Source: Chitinophagaceae bacterium (GTDB taxonomy: Bacteria > Bacteroidota > Bacteroidia > Chitinophagales > Chitinophagaceae). Taken from it: a stretch of DNA of 64,000 bases. This document shows, piece by piece, positions 44,178-52,273 of this stretch. The stretch is from NCBI GenBank assembly GCA_016708765.1, contig JADJFD010000002.1:248001-312000 (forward strand), read 5' to 3'. Position numbers and translations under genes: made by a program. Below the pieces are notes generated by a model. The model did no database searches and had not been told where the DNA came from. It saw nothing but the letters and a program-made list of their open reading frames with translations. Position 1 is the stretch's first letter. The number at the start of each line of letters is the position of its first letter.

Positions 44178-44193
44178 AGTGATAATTGTCACC
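44178..44193. promoter_or_regulatory. Crp/Fnr site upstream of sqr
   Basis: AGTGA-TAATTG-TCACC lies 46 bp before the sqr start. With the site at 44105 it splits the divergent region symmetrically, one site per gene. Confidence 0.7.
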
Positions 44194-44239
44194 ATCAAAC
44201 AGCTGACAGTGAGATACTTTAGCAGCAAACAAAAAAGCT

Positions 44240-45436
44240 ATGTCACAAAATCATCAAATACTAATAATTGGCGGCGGAAATGCTGGTATCTCAACTGCAT
44301 CTAAACTATTAAGAAAAAATAAATCGCTTGATATAACTATCATTGAACCATCCGAGCACCATTATTACCAACCTGCCTGGACGTTAGTTGGTGCTGGTGT
44401 ATTTGATATTAATAAAACAAAAAGAACTGAAGCATCTGTGATGCCCAAAAAGGTAAAGTGGATCAAACAAAAAGTAGTTTCCTTTCAACCCTCAACAAAT
44501 GAAGTAACATTAGATAATAATGAAACACTTAAATATGAATACCTGATTGTAGCTCCGGGTATACAATTAAACTGGAACGAAATAAAAGGGTTACAAGAAA
44601 CATTGGGGAAAAACGGAGTTTGCTCCAATTATAGTTTTGAACAAGCTCCATACACATGGGAATGCATTAAAAATCTCAAAGGTGGCAAAGCATTATTCAC
44701 CAATCCGAATACACCTGTAAAATGCGGCGGAGCACCACATAAGATAATGTGGCTTGCAGCAGATTATTTTAAAAAACAAAACGTATTTGACAATACAGAA
44801 ATTCAATACTGGAGTGGAGGCACAAGACTGTTCGGAGTTGATAAATACGAAAAAACATTATATAAAGTAGCCGAAAGAGATAAGGTACAGTTGAATTTCT
44901 TTACAAAGCTCGTTGAAATTGACGGGCCAAATAAAAAAGCAAAGTTTGTTGGAATAGGAGAGCAGAATAAAGACAAAGTATATGATGTGGAGTTCGATAT
45001 GATACATGTTACTCCTCCGCAAAGTGCTCCTGATTTTGTAAGAAATAGTTCAATTGCAAACGAAGCCGGATGGGTAGATGTAGATAAACACACTTTACAA
45101 CACCTCAAATACAAAAATATTTTCTCACTGGGTGATGCATCTTCTTTACCTACTTCCAGAACCGGTGCTGCCATAAGAAAACAAGCTCCGGTATTGGTTA
45201 AAAATTTACTGGCCGTCATGGAAGGAAAAGAATTGAATGAAAAGTATAATGGCTATACCAGTTGCCCGGTAGTTACTGGTTATGGGAAATTAGTATTATG
45301 TGAGTTTGATTACAATAATCAGCCTACTGAAACTTTTCCGATCGATCAGAGTAAAGAAAGGTGGAGTATGTATCAACTGAAGAAAAAAGTGCTGCCATGG
45401 CTTTATTGGAACAAAATTCTGCCTGGGAAAATGTAA
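44240..45436 (+). CDS. sqr: sulfide:quinone oxidoreductase
   Basis: This 398-residue flavoprotein oxidises sulfide and passes electrons to the quinone pool, forming persulfide on an acceptor. It has the FAD-binding ILIIGGGNAGISTAS, the YQPAWTLVGAG segment near residues 43-53, VAPGIQL and NIFSLGDASSLPTS. The redox cysteines fit the type II (mitochondrial-like) class: C162 in VKCGGAPHK and C342 in YTSCPVVTGYGK. The C-terminus (LPWLYWNKILPGKM) is amphipathic and should sit on the inner membrane. It starts the oxidation route that the CstB-like enzyme completes. Confidence 0.94.
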   Translation: MSQNHQILIIGGGNAGISTASKLLRKNKSLDITIIEPSEHHYYQPAWTLVGAGVFDINKTKRTEASVMPKKVKWIKQKVVSFQPSTNEVTLDNNETLKYEYLIVAPGIQLNWNEIKGLQETLGKNGVCSNYSFEQAPYTWECIKNLKGGKALFTNPNTPVKCGGAPHKIMWLAADYFKKQNVFDNTEIQYWSGGTRLFGVDKYEKTLYKVAERDKVQLNFFTKLVEIDGPNKKAKFVGIGEQNKDKVYDVEFDMIHVTPPQSAPDFVRNSSIANEAGWVDVDKHTLQHLKYKNIFSLGDASSLPTSRTGAAIRKQAPVLVKNLLAVMEGKELNEKYNGYTSCPVVTGYGKLVLCEFDYNNQPTETFPIDQSKERWSMYQLKKKVLPWLYWNKILPGKM

Positions 45437-45472
45437 GATTTTGGCAATTAATTAAGTAATTACTTCTTTAAC

Positions 45473-45488
45473 AGTAACAATTGTCACC
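45473..45488. promoter_or_regulatory. weaker Crp/Fnr-like site upstream of the small membrane proteins
   Basis: AGTAA-CAATTG-TCACC keeps one good half-site (TCAC) and one degenerate half-site. It ends 48 bp before the start at 45537, the same spacing as the better sites. Confidence 0.5.
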
Positions 45489-45536
45489 TCCTTTTCCTTC
45501 CTATTTATTGAATTTTGAATTTGAAATTTAATTACA

Positions 45537-45791
45537 ATGAATCTATTATATAAACTTAGAACAGGCTGGACAACGTTAAAATTTGTAAGAGTTGGATTAG
45601 GTAGCTTAATTTTGTACTCCTCTATTGAATCCGGGGAAGTAGCCGGAATAATAGTTGGAAGTTTATTTACAATCTTTGCACTTTTTACTGATGGAGTTTG
45701 TTGTGCAGGAAACATTTGTTACACCACTACACAAAAAAATAATTCATCAAAAAATGAAACCATAGAGTATGAAGAACTGGATACTAAATAA
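45537..45791 (+). CDS. small cysteine-bearing membrane protein
   Basis: This 84-residue protein has one or two membrane helices (FVRVGLGSLILYSSIESGEVAGIIVGSLFTIFALF) and then a Cys-rich patch, DGVCCAGNICYTT, with three cysteines. I do not know a named family. It overlaps the next gene by 23 bp and heads a four-gene run ending in a DUF983 protein. With thioredoxin in the same run, redox or sulfur work at the membrane is plausible. Confidence 0.7.
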   Translation: MNLLYKLRTGWTTLKFVRVGLGSLILYSSIESGEVAGIIVGSLFTIFALFTDGVCCAGNICYTTTQKNNSSKNETIEYEELDTK

Positions 45792-45978
45792 TAAATTATT
45801 GATTGCAGGTATCATCATTGGCAGCATTGGTGGCTATCTTTACTGGCAGCAAATAGGTTGTAGCAGTGGCACTTGTATGATAACTTCTAAATGGCATAAT
45901 AGTACAGCATATGGCGCATTGATGGGAGGCCTGTTATTTAGCATTTTTAAAAAGAAAGAAGTTGCAAACAACAAATAA
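45769..45978 (+). CDS. small membrane protein of the DUF6132 type
   Basis: This 69-residue protein has two hydrophobic segments (LLIAGIIIGSIGGYLYW and GALMGGLLFSIF) separated by QQIGCSSGTCMITSKWHN with two cysteines. It resembles the short DUF6132 family seen beside thioredoxin genes in Bacteroidota; assignment is by overall look. It overlaps both neighbours (23 and 17 bp), so the run is one translationally linked operon. Confidence 0.72.
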   Translation: MKNWILNNKLLIAGIIIGSIGGYLYWQQIGCSSGTCMITSKWHNSTAYGALMGGLLFSIFKKKEVANNK

Positions 45979-46279
45979 TAAAGAAAGCTTTGGAGAATTA
46001 ATCAAAGGCAATCAACCTGTGCTGGTTGATTTTACAGCTACCTGGTGTGGCCCTTGTAAAATGATGAAACCAGTACTTGAACAATTACATCAGCAAATGG
46101 GTGATAAAGTTCGAATCATCAAAATAGATATAGATCAGAGTCCATCTGCTGCTAGTGCATATCAGGTACAAAGTGTTCCAACTCTTATATTGTTCCAAAG
46201 CGGTAAAATACTTTGGCGTCAGTCTGGTGTTGTACAAGCTTTTGAGTTGAGGAAAATTATCGACCAGTATATAAAATAA
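45962..46279 (+). CDS. thioredoxin (second copy)
   Basis: This 105-residue thioredoxin starts at TTG 45962 inside the previous gene (17 bp overlap). It has the active site TATWCGPCKMMKP, the cis-Pro VQSVPTLILF and a normal fold length. It lies between tiny Cys-bearing membrane proteins and the DUF983 gene. Presumably it exchanges electrons with them or with persulfide carriers; that is inference. Confidence 0.92.
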   Translation: MQTTNNKESFGELIKGNQPVLVDFTATWCGPCKMMKPVLEQLHQQMGDKVRIIKIDIDQSPSAASAYQVQSVPTLILFQSGKILWRQSGVVQAFELRKIIDQYIK

Positions 46280-46287
46280 TAATAAAA

Positions 46288-46746
46288 ATGTCAGAAAAAA
46301 AAGTGAGTCGTGGATATTTTACTTCAACATTAACCTGTCGTTGCCCCCGTTGTCGGGATGGAAAATTATTTCAACATCCTGTTTCAATTAGTTTTAAGAA
46401 GAACATGATGATGAATAAGACATGTACAATATGTGGTCAGCCAAGTGAAATTGAAGTGGGCTTTTATTATGGCACAAGCTATGTCAGTTATGGAATAACA
46501 GTTGGGTTAAGTTTACTCAGCCTCGCTGTATGGGCATTAACGATTGGGTTATCTACAGAAGATAACAGGTTTTTTATCTGGATGGGAGTAAATGCTGTTC
46601 TGTTAATCGTTCTTCAACCATGGTTAATGCGATTAAGCCGCAGCTTTTGGATATCTTGGTTTGTAAAATATGATCCTGACTGGAAAGAGCATCAACCCAT
46701 TGATGTTTCAGAAAGAATGAATGCTGATCAGGCAAATAATTGGTAA
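46288..46746 (+). CDS. DUF983 family membrane protein
   Basis: This 152-residue protein has an N-terminal zinc-ribbon-like region (TLTCRCPRCRDGKLFQ, then KTCTICGQPS) and two membrane helices (YGITVGLSLLSLAVWALTIG, WMGVNAVLLIVLQPWLM). The family's role is unknown, though members are often near respiratory genes. It ends the four-gene run and converges on a minus-strand gene with about 50 bp between. Confidence 0.88.
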   Translation: MSEKKVSRGYFTSTLTCRCPRCRDGKLFQHPVSISFKKNMMMNKTCTICGQPSEIEVGFYYGTSYVSYGITVGLSLLSLAVWALTIGLSTEDNRFFIWMGVNAVLLIVLQPWLMRLSRSFWISWFVKYDPDWKEHQPIDVSERMNADQANNW

Positions 46747-46797
46747 GAAGGAATTTTACTGTACACTCCTTACGCAACTCATCAGCTCGTTTATCCA

Positions 46798-47013
46798 TTA
46801 TAGACGTTGTACCACAGGATGTTTAATATACATTGATTTATTTTTTTCATTTACTTCTAAATCGCCTATCACTTTTATTCGTCTGTTTTCCCATTCTTTA
46901 TCCCATTGTTGCATATCTGCAATAAAATAAGTGCCGATTTTCTCTACTTCTAATACGGCCTTGCCTTCTATATTCCTGGCATTACCTGTAATATTGATGA
47001 TCTTTCTTGTCAC
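46798..47013 (-). CDS. short protein, possible OB-fold, unknown function
   Basis: This 71-residue frame has a strand-rich pattern (KIINITGNARNIEGKAVLEVEKIGTYFIADMQQWDKEW, NRRIKVIGDLEV) reminiscent of a small OB-fold. No family is recognised. It lies 11 bp after the 130-residue secreted protein on the same strand, which favours a real gene. No signal peptide is seen. Confidence 0.55.
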   Translation of the reverse strand: MTRKIINITGNARNIEGKAVLEVEKIGTYFIADMQQWDKEWENRRIKVIGDLEVNEKNKSMYIKHPVVQRL

Positions 47014-47024
47014 AACTAAAATTA

Positions 47025-47417
47025 TTATTCTACTTTCTTCAGATTACCTTTTAAAAAATCAACAGCATATTTAACACCCGATATGATTGTCCTGAACTGA
47101 CAAGTACAACTACCCGAACAGATTAACTCACTTGCTAATATTGTAACAGAACAGCTTCCATTTCCCAAAATCTCACCACATGCACACACAAATGTTCCGC
47201 CAGTAGCACTATTTCTTTTTTCATTTATCAATTGTGCTGATTTGCCATCAGCCGCTATTTGAAAATAATACCCTTTTTTAGCCTGTAGCTTTCCATCTGC
47301 AATGGAGATGCCTTCCGGCAACTTAACTGTCGGTGCTTCTCCCGAACTTTTTGATTGGCCAAAACTGCTGTTGATTACTATCAACAAAAAAAATACTAAT
47401 GTCATTACTGATTTCAT
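47025..47417 (-). CDS. small secreted cysteine-rich protein
   Basis: This 130-residue protein starts with a signal peptide (MKSVMTLVFFLLIVINSSFGQ). A strand-rich domain follows with a cysteine cluster CACGEILGNGSCSVTILASELICSGSCTC, probably two or three disulfides. No family recognised. It precedes the small OB-like gene by 11 bp. The 188 bp upstream to 47605 contain no gene. Confidence 0.7.
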   Translation of the reverse strand: MKSVMTLVFFLLIVINSSFGQSKSSGEAPTVKLPEGISIADGKLQAKKGYYFQIAADGKSAQLINEKRNSATGGTFVCACGEILGNGSCSVTILASELICSGSCTCQFRTIISGVKYAVDFLKGNLKKVE

Positions 47418-47605
47418 AAAAAACTAGTTTAAAAATGTATTATAATTATTATTTGCACATTTTACGAATACAAAAAATTAATTACTATAATATTTTCTTT
47501 GCTGGGGGATACAAGAGAAATTGATATTTCTATATACAATTTTCATAAATTTTGTTGCTACCCATACGGCTTCAATTAAAATATTGATGGAGTATCTTCT
47601 ACTGC

Positions 47606-48061
47606 TTAATTACTGCATACATGTTTACACACTTCTTTTCCTGCATTATCATTCCAGTGAAATTCAATGCTGATATTTCTTTTTCTGCACTCCTCATAAT
47701 ACCAGGCGGTAGAAGTTTTATACTCTTTACAATCTGCTTCCTTTTGAGTTTTGGCAAAATCATCTGTTATCATTTTTTCAGCTGCTGTTTTGGTACGGCT
47801 CATATAATAGTTTACCTGACTTGTTGATGCCGTTCTTGCACTATCAAAATGATAATCGTAATACCATATATCTGGCAGGTTCTTATTTAACTGACTTACT
47901 ATTGTTTCTGCATTAAACTCAAGTGACTTTCTACTTTCCGGCATCAGATTAGTGGGGTTACCATCTTTATCTGTTGGGTATTTTGATTTATCATTACTGT
48001 TACATCCAATCATTGCTATAAATGATAAGGCAAACATACCTACCATTAATTTTCGTTTCAT
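47606..48061 (-). CDS. lipoprotein of unknown function
   Basis: This 151-residue protein has a lipoprotein signal (MKRKLMVGMFALSFIAMIGC, Cys20). Its mature part is helical and charged, ending with CKEYKTSTAWYYEECRKRNI and CKHVCSN, so four cysteines could form disulfides. It lies 20 bp after the NHL-repeat gene. I do not recognise a family. Confidence 0.72.
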   Translation of the reverse strand: MKRKLMVGMFALSFIAMIGCNSNDKSKYPTDKDGNPTNLMPESRKSLEFNAETIVSQLNKNLPDIWYYDYHFDSARTASTSQVNYYMSRTKTAAEKMITDDFAKTQKEADCKEYKTSTAWYYEECRKRNISIEFHWNDNAGKEVCKHVCSN

Positions 48062-48081
48062 TTTGATTTTAATTTTAAGAT

Positions 48082-49149
48082 TTATTGTTTAACCATTTTA
48101 CGAATGCAAAACTGGTCACTTACCAGTATGTTTCCTTTGCTGTCTATACATAATCCGCCAATATTTCTAAACATAGCTTTTGCACCCACCGCATCTCTCC
48201 AATCGCTGGTTTTGTTGCCGGCAAGTGTAGTAACTTCCCCTGCAGGTGTGACCTTTCTTACTCTTGATTTTTCACCAATAAGCAAATTGTCATTCTTATC
48301 AACTGTTAAGGCATTTATTTGCATAAATCGGGCGGCCTTGCCTATACCATCCGGACTTACACCTTCTTTTTCCCATTGATTAATATCGCCAACAAATACA
48401 CTTACTAAACCAGCAGGAGAAATTTTAGCAATGGAGCTTCCGCCACCGTTATTATTATTTTGAGCTACATATACATTTCCCTTGCTATCTACAGCTATGG
48501 CTTTTATTTCTCTAAACGTTGCCTCTTTACCTGAGCCAGGTTTAAAATCTCCTTGAGCTGGTTTGCCAGCCATTGTAGTAACTTTTCCATCAGCACTAAT
48601 TTTTCTCACCGAGTAATCTGTAGTCACATAGATATTGCCTGCTTTATCAATACACAACCTGCGGGGGTAGGTAAACTCTGCTTCCAGTCTGTTTCCATCA
48701 TCAGTACCTTTATAACCTTCAGCACCTGCAAATAATTCCACTTTTTTATCAGGATAAATTTTATAAAGGGCATGGTCTTTATTACTGGCAACATAAATAT
48801 TGCCTTCTTTATCAATACAAACACCATCATTACCCGGTAGTTCTTTTAACTTTAAATCATAATATTTTTCATCCATTGCACCAAGGCCAAACAAGCTGGT
48901 AACCTTTGTGTCAGTATCTATTTTACGCAGGTTTATCTGGTCTATTACATAAAGGTTATCTGCCGCATCTATTGCACAACTACCCATTTCCCAAGTAAAA
49001 TGTGCTTTAGTACCAATGCCGTCCATCGTTTTATTATCTTCTTCCCAACCGGCTATGGTTGTTACATTCCATTTTTCTATTACAGTTTGGGATAATGCTT
49101 GTTGCACAGTCAGTGTGGTCAAAAGCAGGTAGATTAAATTCCTTTTCAT
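48082..49149 (-). CDS. secreted NHL-repeat beta-propeller protein
   Basis: This 355-residue exported protein (signal MKRNLIYLLLTTLTVQQALSQ) is built of NHL-type blades, each with an IDKEGNIYVASNKDHALYKI-like core: about five to six copies (CIDAADNLYVID, CIDKAGNIYVT, AVDSKGNVYVAQ, TVDKNDNLLIGE, CIDSKGNILVSD). NHL propellers bind proteins or RNA, or act as enzymes; nothing decides here. It lies 10 bp after the WKNG protein gene, continuing the minus-strand secreted cluster. Confidence 0.85.
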   Translation of the reverse strand: MKRNLIYLLLTTLTVQQALSQTVIEKWNVTTIAGWEEDNKTMDGIGTKAHFTWEMGSCAIDAADNLYVIDQINLRKIDTDTKVTSLFGLGAMDEKYYDLKLKELPGNDGVCIDKEGNIYVASNKDHALYKIYPDKKVELFAGAEGYKGTDDGNRLEAEFTYPRRLCIDKAGNIYVTTDYSVRKISADGKVTTMAGKPAQGDFKPGSGKEATFREIKAIAVDSKGNVYVAQNNNNGGGSSIAKISPAGLVSVFVGDINQWEKEGVSPDGIGKAARFMQINALTVDKNDNLLIGEKSRVRKVTPAGEVTTLAGNKTSDWRDAVGAKAMFRNIGGLCIDSKGNILVSDQFCIRKMVKQ

Positions 49150-49159
49150 GAGTATCTTT

Positions 49160-50218
49160 TTAGTTTACAATAATCTTTTTAGGATATGATGATAGCGAAC
49201 CACTATTCAAAACACTTGCAGTGCCATTTTTCCAATAGGTAATTGTAGGAGTTGCATTAACTAAAGTGGTGCCGCAGGCATATATATCAGTATTTTTTAT
49301 AAATATGCTTTGAAGTTCCGCATCCAGGTTAATGGTATTACTAACTATAACTTTTGTTCCATTCTTCCAATAACATGCTTCAAAGGTATTGTTGGCATTT
49401 AGCTGGAAACCTGCTATATATACATCGCCATTATTGCCAACCGTAATTTCTTTTACCACTGCATTTTTAGTACTGGTAATAGCAACAGGAGCATCGTTGT
49501 TTTTATAGTACATTATCCTGCTTAGGCTGGTGGCAGGTGCGTACTCGGTAGTAACAATATATACATCGTTATTTTGTACAGCAATATAAAAATTGCTAGC
49601 ACTATTATTATTTGCTAAGGGTATAATGGTGGCTGATCCGTTTTTCCAAAGAATGGCATCACGAAGTACCGGGCTGGTTTTTTGAACACCCAATATGTAA
49701 ACATCATTACCGCTGGTGGCAATATCACTTAAGCTAACGTCGGGTACGCTTCCAGATAACATAAGCGTAGTTACAACACCATCTTTCCAATATTTAGGTA
49801 GCTGCTTTCCTGCTGCTGTAACTTCATTAAAGGCAATATGCACTCCATTGACATTTACCGCAATAGCATTACACACAACACTATTAAGTGTAGGACCATC
49901 AGCAATTGTTTGCATCACCCCATTTTTCCAGTATCTGCCCACACCCAAACCAGTTGGCTGTTCTTCGGTACCTACAATATGCACATCGTTATTATACACA
50001 ACCATATCCTCTGCTCTTGCATCGCTGCCAATAGCGGTAGTGCTTGTAAGTGGAGTCGCTACACCATTTTTCCAATAGCAAGCATAACCAATATTGGCTG
50101 CATGGTTTACTACGTAGCCGCAGATATTTAGTGCTTCAGTTACAGGCTCTGGTGTGTTATTTTTTTTACAAGAAAAAAAGAAAACACTGGTTATAAATAG
50201 AATTATTAAAGCTTTCAT
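49160..50218 (-). CDS. WKNG-repeat propeller lipoprotein (copy B)
   Basis: This 352-residue lipoprotein (signal ending FFFSC) contains seven repeats of about 45 residues, each ending in a YWKNG-type strand pair (CYWKNGVA, RYWKNGVM, KYWKDGVV, ILWKNGSA, MYYKNNDA, CYWKNGTK, TYWKNGTA) after NDVYIVGTE-like sequence. Seven copies fit a seven-bladed beta-propeller. It is a clear tandem paralog of the gene at 50241-51290, 22 bp upstream. Function and ligand are unknown; it should be anchored in the outer membrane. Confidence 0.8.
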   Translation of the reverse strand: MKALIILFITSVFFFSCKKNNTPEPVTEALNICGYVVNHAANIGYACYWKNGVATPLTSTTAIGSDARAEDMVVYNNDVHIVGTEEQPTGLGVGRYWKNGVMQTIADGPTLNSVVCNAIAVNVNGVHIAFNEVTAAGKQLPKYWKDGVVTTLMLSGSVPDVSLSDIATSGNDVYILGVQKTSPVLRDAILWKNGSATIIPLANNNSASNFYIAVQNNDVYIVTTEYAPATSLSRIMYYKNNDAPVAITSTKNAVVKEITVGNNGDVYIAGFQLNANNTFEACYWKNGTKVIVSNTINLDAELQSIFIKNTDIYACGTTLVNATPTITYWKNGTASVLNSGSLSSYPKKIIVN

Positions 50219-50240
50219 TTTTTTTTGTTTTACTGTTTAT

Positions 50241-51290
50241 TTATTGAACAATAATAGAAAGAGCAGTGCTACTTTCTGTTGTATTCCCTACAGTATTCAG
50301 CGTTCCGTTTTTCCACCATGTAGCAATACCAAAACCGCCGCTTCCGATTACTAAACCAGTTGCATAAACATCTGAATTAAAAACAAACATATCTCTTACA
50401 ACTGCATCTGTAGTGCCATCAGTAAGGCTTACGCTGGTTCCATTTTTCCAATAGGTGGCCACAAAATAACCACTGAGCGCATTGGGTATAGTACCTCCTA
50501 CATATATATCTGTTCCGTTAATAACAAGCCCACCCAACTCAGTTCTAGGAATACCTGCTGCAGTAAGCCAAACCGGGGTACCGTTTTTATAAATTACAGC
50601 AGTTTTTAAAGGAGTATATTCAGTTCCAACAACGTACACATCGTTTCCCGAAACAGCTATATCTTGAAAAAATGTATTTTGTACATTGGTAACAGGTATG
50701 TTCACGGCCACACCATTCTTCCAATACTTAGGAATATTAATTGACCCGTTGTTCTCAGACCCTACAATGTAAACATCACTACCAGAAACTGCTATTCCAG
50801 AGCAGTTGGCTATATTACTGCCATCCGTTATGCTTGTTATTACTCCATTTTTCCAAAGCTTGATAACCTCTTTGCCAACGCCATTAATTTCATTGAAAGC
50901 AATATATACATCACTACCCTTTACTTCAATAGCATAGGCATACCCTATCCGGGTGCCGTCGGTTATATTGGTTACCACTCCATTTTTCCAATACTTAGCT
51001 ACGTATATGCCAGAAGAATTTTTTTCTCCGCCAACTATGTAAATATCATTACCAACCACTGCCATATCTTGTGCCGAGGGATCGTTGCCCTGAGTAGTAT
51101 TGCTGGTTAGTGGCACAATAGTTCCGTTCTTCCAGTAACAGGCATATCTCACATTGGCAGCTGCATTGAATGAATAACCACACATATAAACATTTGTACC
51201 TACTGGTGCAGGCGGGTCTTCTGTTTTATCTTTTTTGCACCCGATAAAGCAAAGGCTGCTAAAAGCAATCAATAAAAAAATCTTTTTCAT
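50241..51290 (-). CDS. WKNG-repeat propeller lipoprotein (copy A)
   Basis: This 349-residue lipoprotein (MKKIFLLIAFSSLCFIGC, Cys19) has the same seven-repeat WKNG pattern as the downstream copy: CYWKNGTI, KYWKNGVV, LWKNGVI, KYWKNGVA, VIYKNGTPV, TYWKNGTS, WWKNGTL. Between them come GSDVYIAFNE-type strands. The pair has the look of a recent duplication with drift. It is the upstream gene; the PH/GRAM-like gene precedes it by 20 bp. No partner or function known. Confidence 0.82.
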   Translation of the reverse strand: MKKIFLLIAFSSLCFIGCKKDKTEDPPAPVGTNVYMCGYSFNAAANVRYACYWKNGTIVPLTSNTTQGNDPSAQDMAVVGNDIYIVGGEKNSSGIYVAKYWKNGVVTNITDGTRIGYAYAIEVKGSDVYIAFNEINGVGKEVIKLWKNGVITSITDGSNIANCSGIAVSGSDVYIVGSENNGSINIPKYWKNGVAVNIPVTNVQNTFFQDIAVSGNDVYVVGTEYTPLKTAVIYKNGTPVWLTAAGIPRTELGGLVINGTDIYVGGTIPNALSGYFVATYWKNGTSVSLTDGTTDAVVRDMFVFNSDVYATGLVIGSGGFGIATWWKNGTLNTVGNTTESSTALSIIVQ

Positions 51291-51310
51291 ATTTCAGGAT
51301 TTGTGGTTTT

Positions 51311-51661
51311 TTATTTCGACTGAATGGCTGTCGCACATTTATCAATATTCATGGCACCATAGTTAAACGTATGGTGGCTGCCGTCTTTAAGTGTTACTAT
51401 ACATTTTTTACTAAGAAATGATTTTTGTACTTCCACACTTACAATGTCCTCTTTGTTAATTTCAAGGAAACCTTCGCTCCCCCATTTGATATACATAAAT
51501 TCTTCCAGGATGCCTTTTGCACTGTAATCGAACTTAGCATCGTACAGCAATCGCTTATTGGTAACTAAAAGTTTACCATTAAATTTTCCACCCTTAGGTG
51601 GTTCGTATAAAATGGTCCAGGTGTCTATTTTTTGTTCATTGGGGAGTAGGGTGATATTCAT
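51311..51661 (-). CDS. PH/GRAM-like domain protein
   Basis: This 116-residue cytoplasmic protein shows the bacterial PH/GRAM-like strand pattern: LPNEQKIDTWTILY, GKLLVTNKRLLYDAKFDYS and EDIVSVEVQKSFLSKKCIVTLKDGSHHTFNYG, with a C-terminal helix. Such domains bind membranes or proteins. It is the only clearly cytoplasmic protein in the minus-strand secreted cluster and lies 20 bp before the WKNG pair. Role unknown. Confidence 0.75.
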   Translation of the reverse strand: MNITLLPNEQKIDTWTILYEPPKGGKFNGKLLVTNKRLLYDAKFDYSAKGILEEFMYIKWGSEGFLEINKEDIVSVEVQKSFLSKKCIVTLKDGSHHTFNYGAMNIDKCATAIQSK

Positions 51662-51772
51662 GTTGTGAAAATTTATTACCTAAAGTAACAACATGAAAAA
51701 GGTGGGGGAAAGTGCTAAACAGGCAACGGCAGTGAAAAGCTGGTAATGGGCTGTTTTTTACAGGCTGGCTTA

Positions 51773-52177
51773 TTATTTTCTCTTAAAAAATAATGTATCG
51801 CCATTTTTTTTATCAAGAAGTTTCATGTCGTCTTCAGTAATTCCCAATATGGCAGCCGTATCAATATTTTTTTCACCTCCATATTCATACACGGTTTCAA
51901 GTAGTTCATCCTTGCCAATAAAACGATAAGCACCCCGGTAATTAATAAGTAAGGAGTCTGCTTTATATAGCTCAAACTTGTAACTGGCATCTTCATTAAA
52001 TGTAAAGAAGGTTGGGGAAGGAGCCTTTTCGGTATTTCCATTTGAAGATTTTATTTCCATAAGTTGCCATTTATCAGTAATTGTGTGCTTGCCATTCTTC
52101 AGATTCCCTGAACAAGAAATAAGCAAACCGGCGATAAGAAAACAATAGCAGTTTATAAAACGAAATATAAATGTCAT
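51773..52177 (-). CDS. lipocalin-like lipoprotein
   Basis: This 134-residue lipoprotein (lipidated Cys in LLISCSGN) has a small beta-barrel pattern typical of lipocalin-like domains: DKWQLMEIKSSNG, FFTFNEDASYKFELYKAD, YRGAYRFIGKDELLETVYEYGGEK and MKLLDKKNGDTLFFKRK. Small lipocalin-like lipoproteins of this length are common in Bacteroidota, but ligands are unknown. It is separated from its neighbours by ~100 bp on both sides. Confidence 0.72.
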   Translation of the reverse strand: MTFIFRFINCYCFLIAGLLISCSGNLKNGKHTITDKWQLMEIKSSNGNTEKAPSPTFFTFNEDASYKFELYKADSLLINYRGAYRFIGKDELLETVYEYGGEKNIDTAAILGITEDDMKLLDKKNGDTLFFKRK

Positions 52178-52273
52178 GCCTTACTGTTTAAGTGAGAAGG
52201 AACTACAAGTGTCTGTGGTTGTATAGTCACATACAGACTTTGATGGAAAGAAATTCTATTTCGTAAAACCTTA

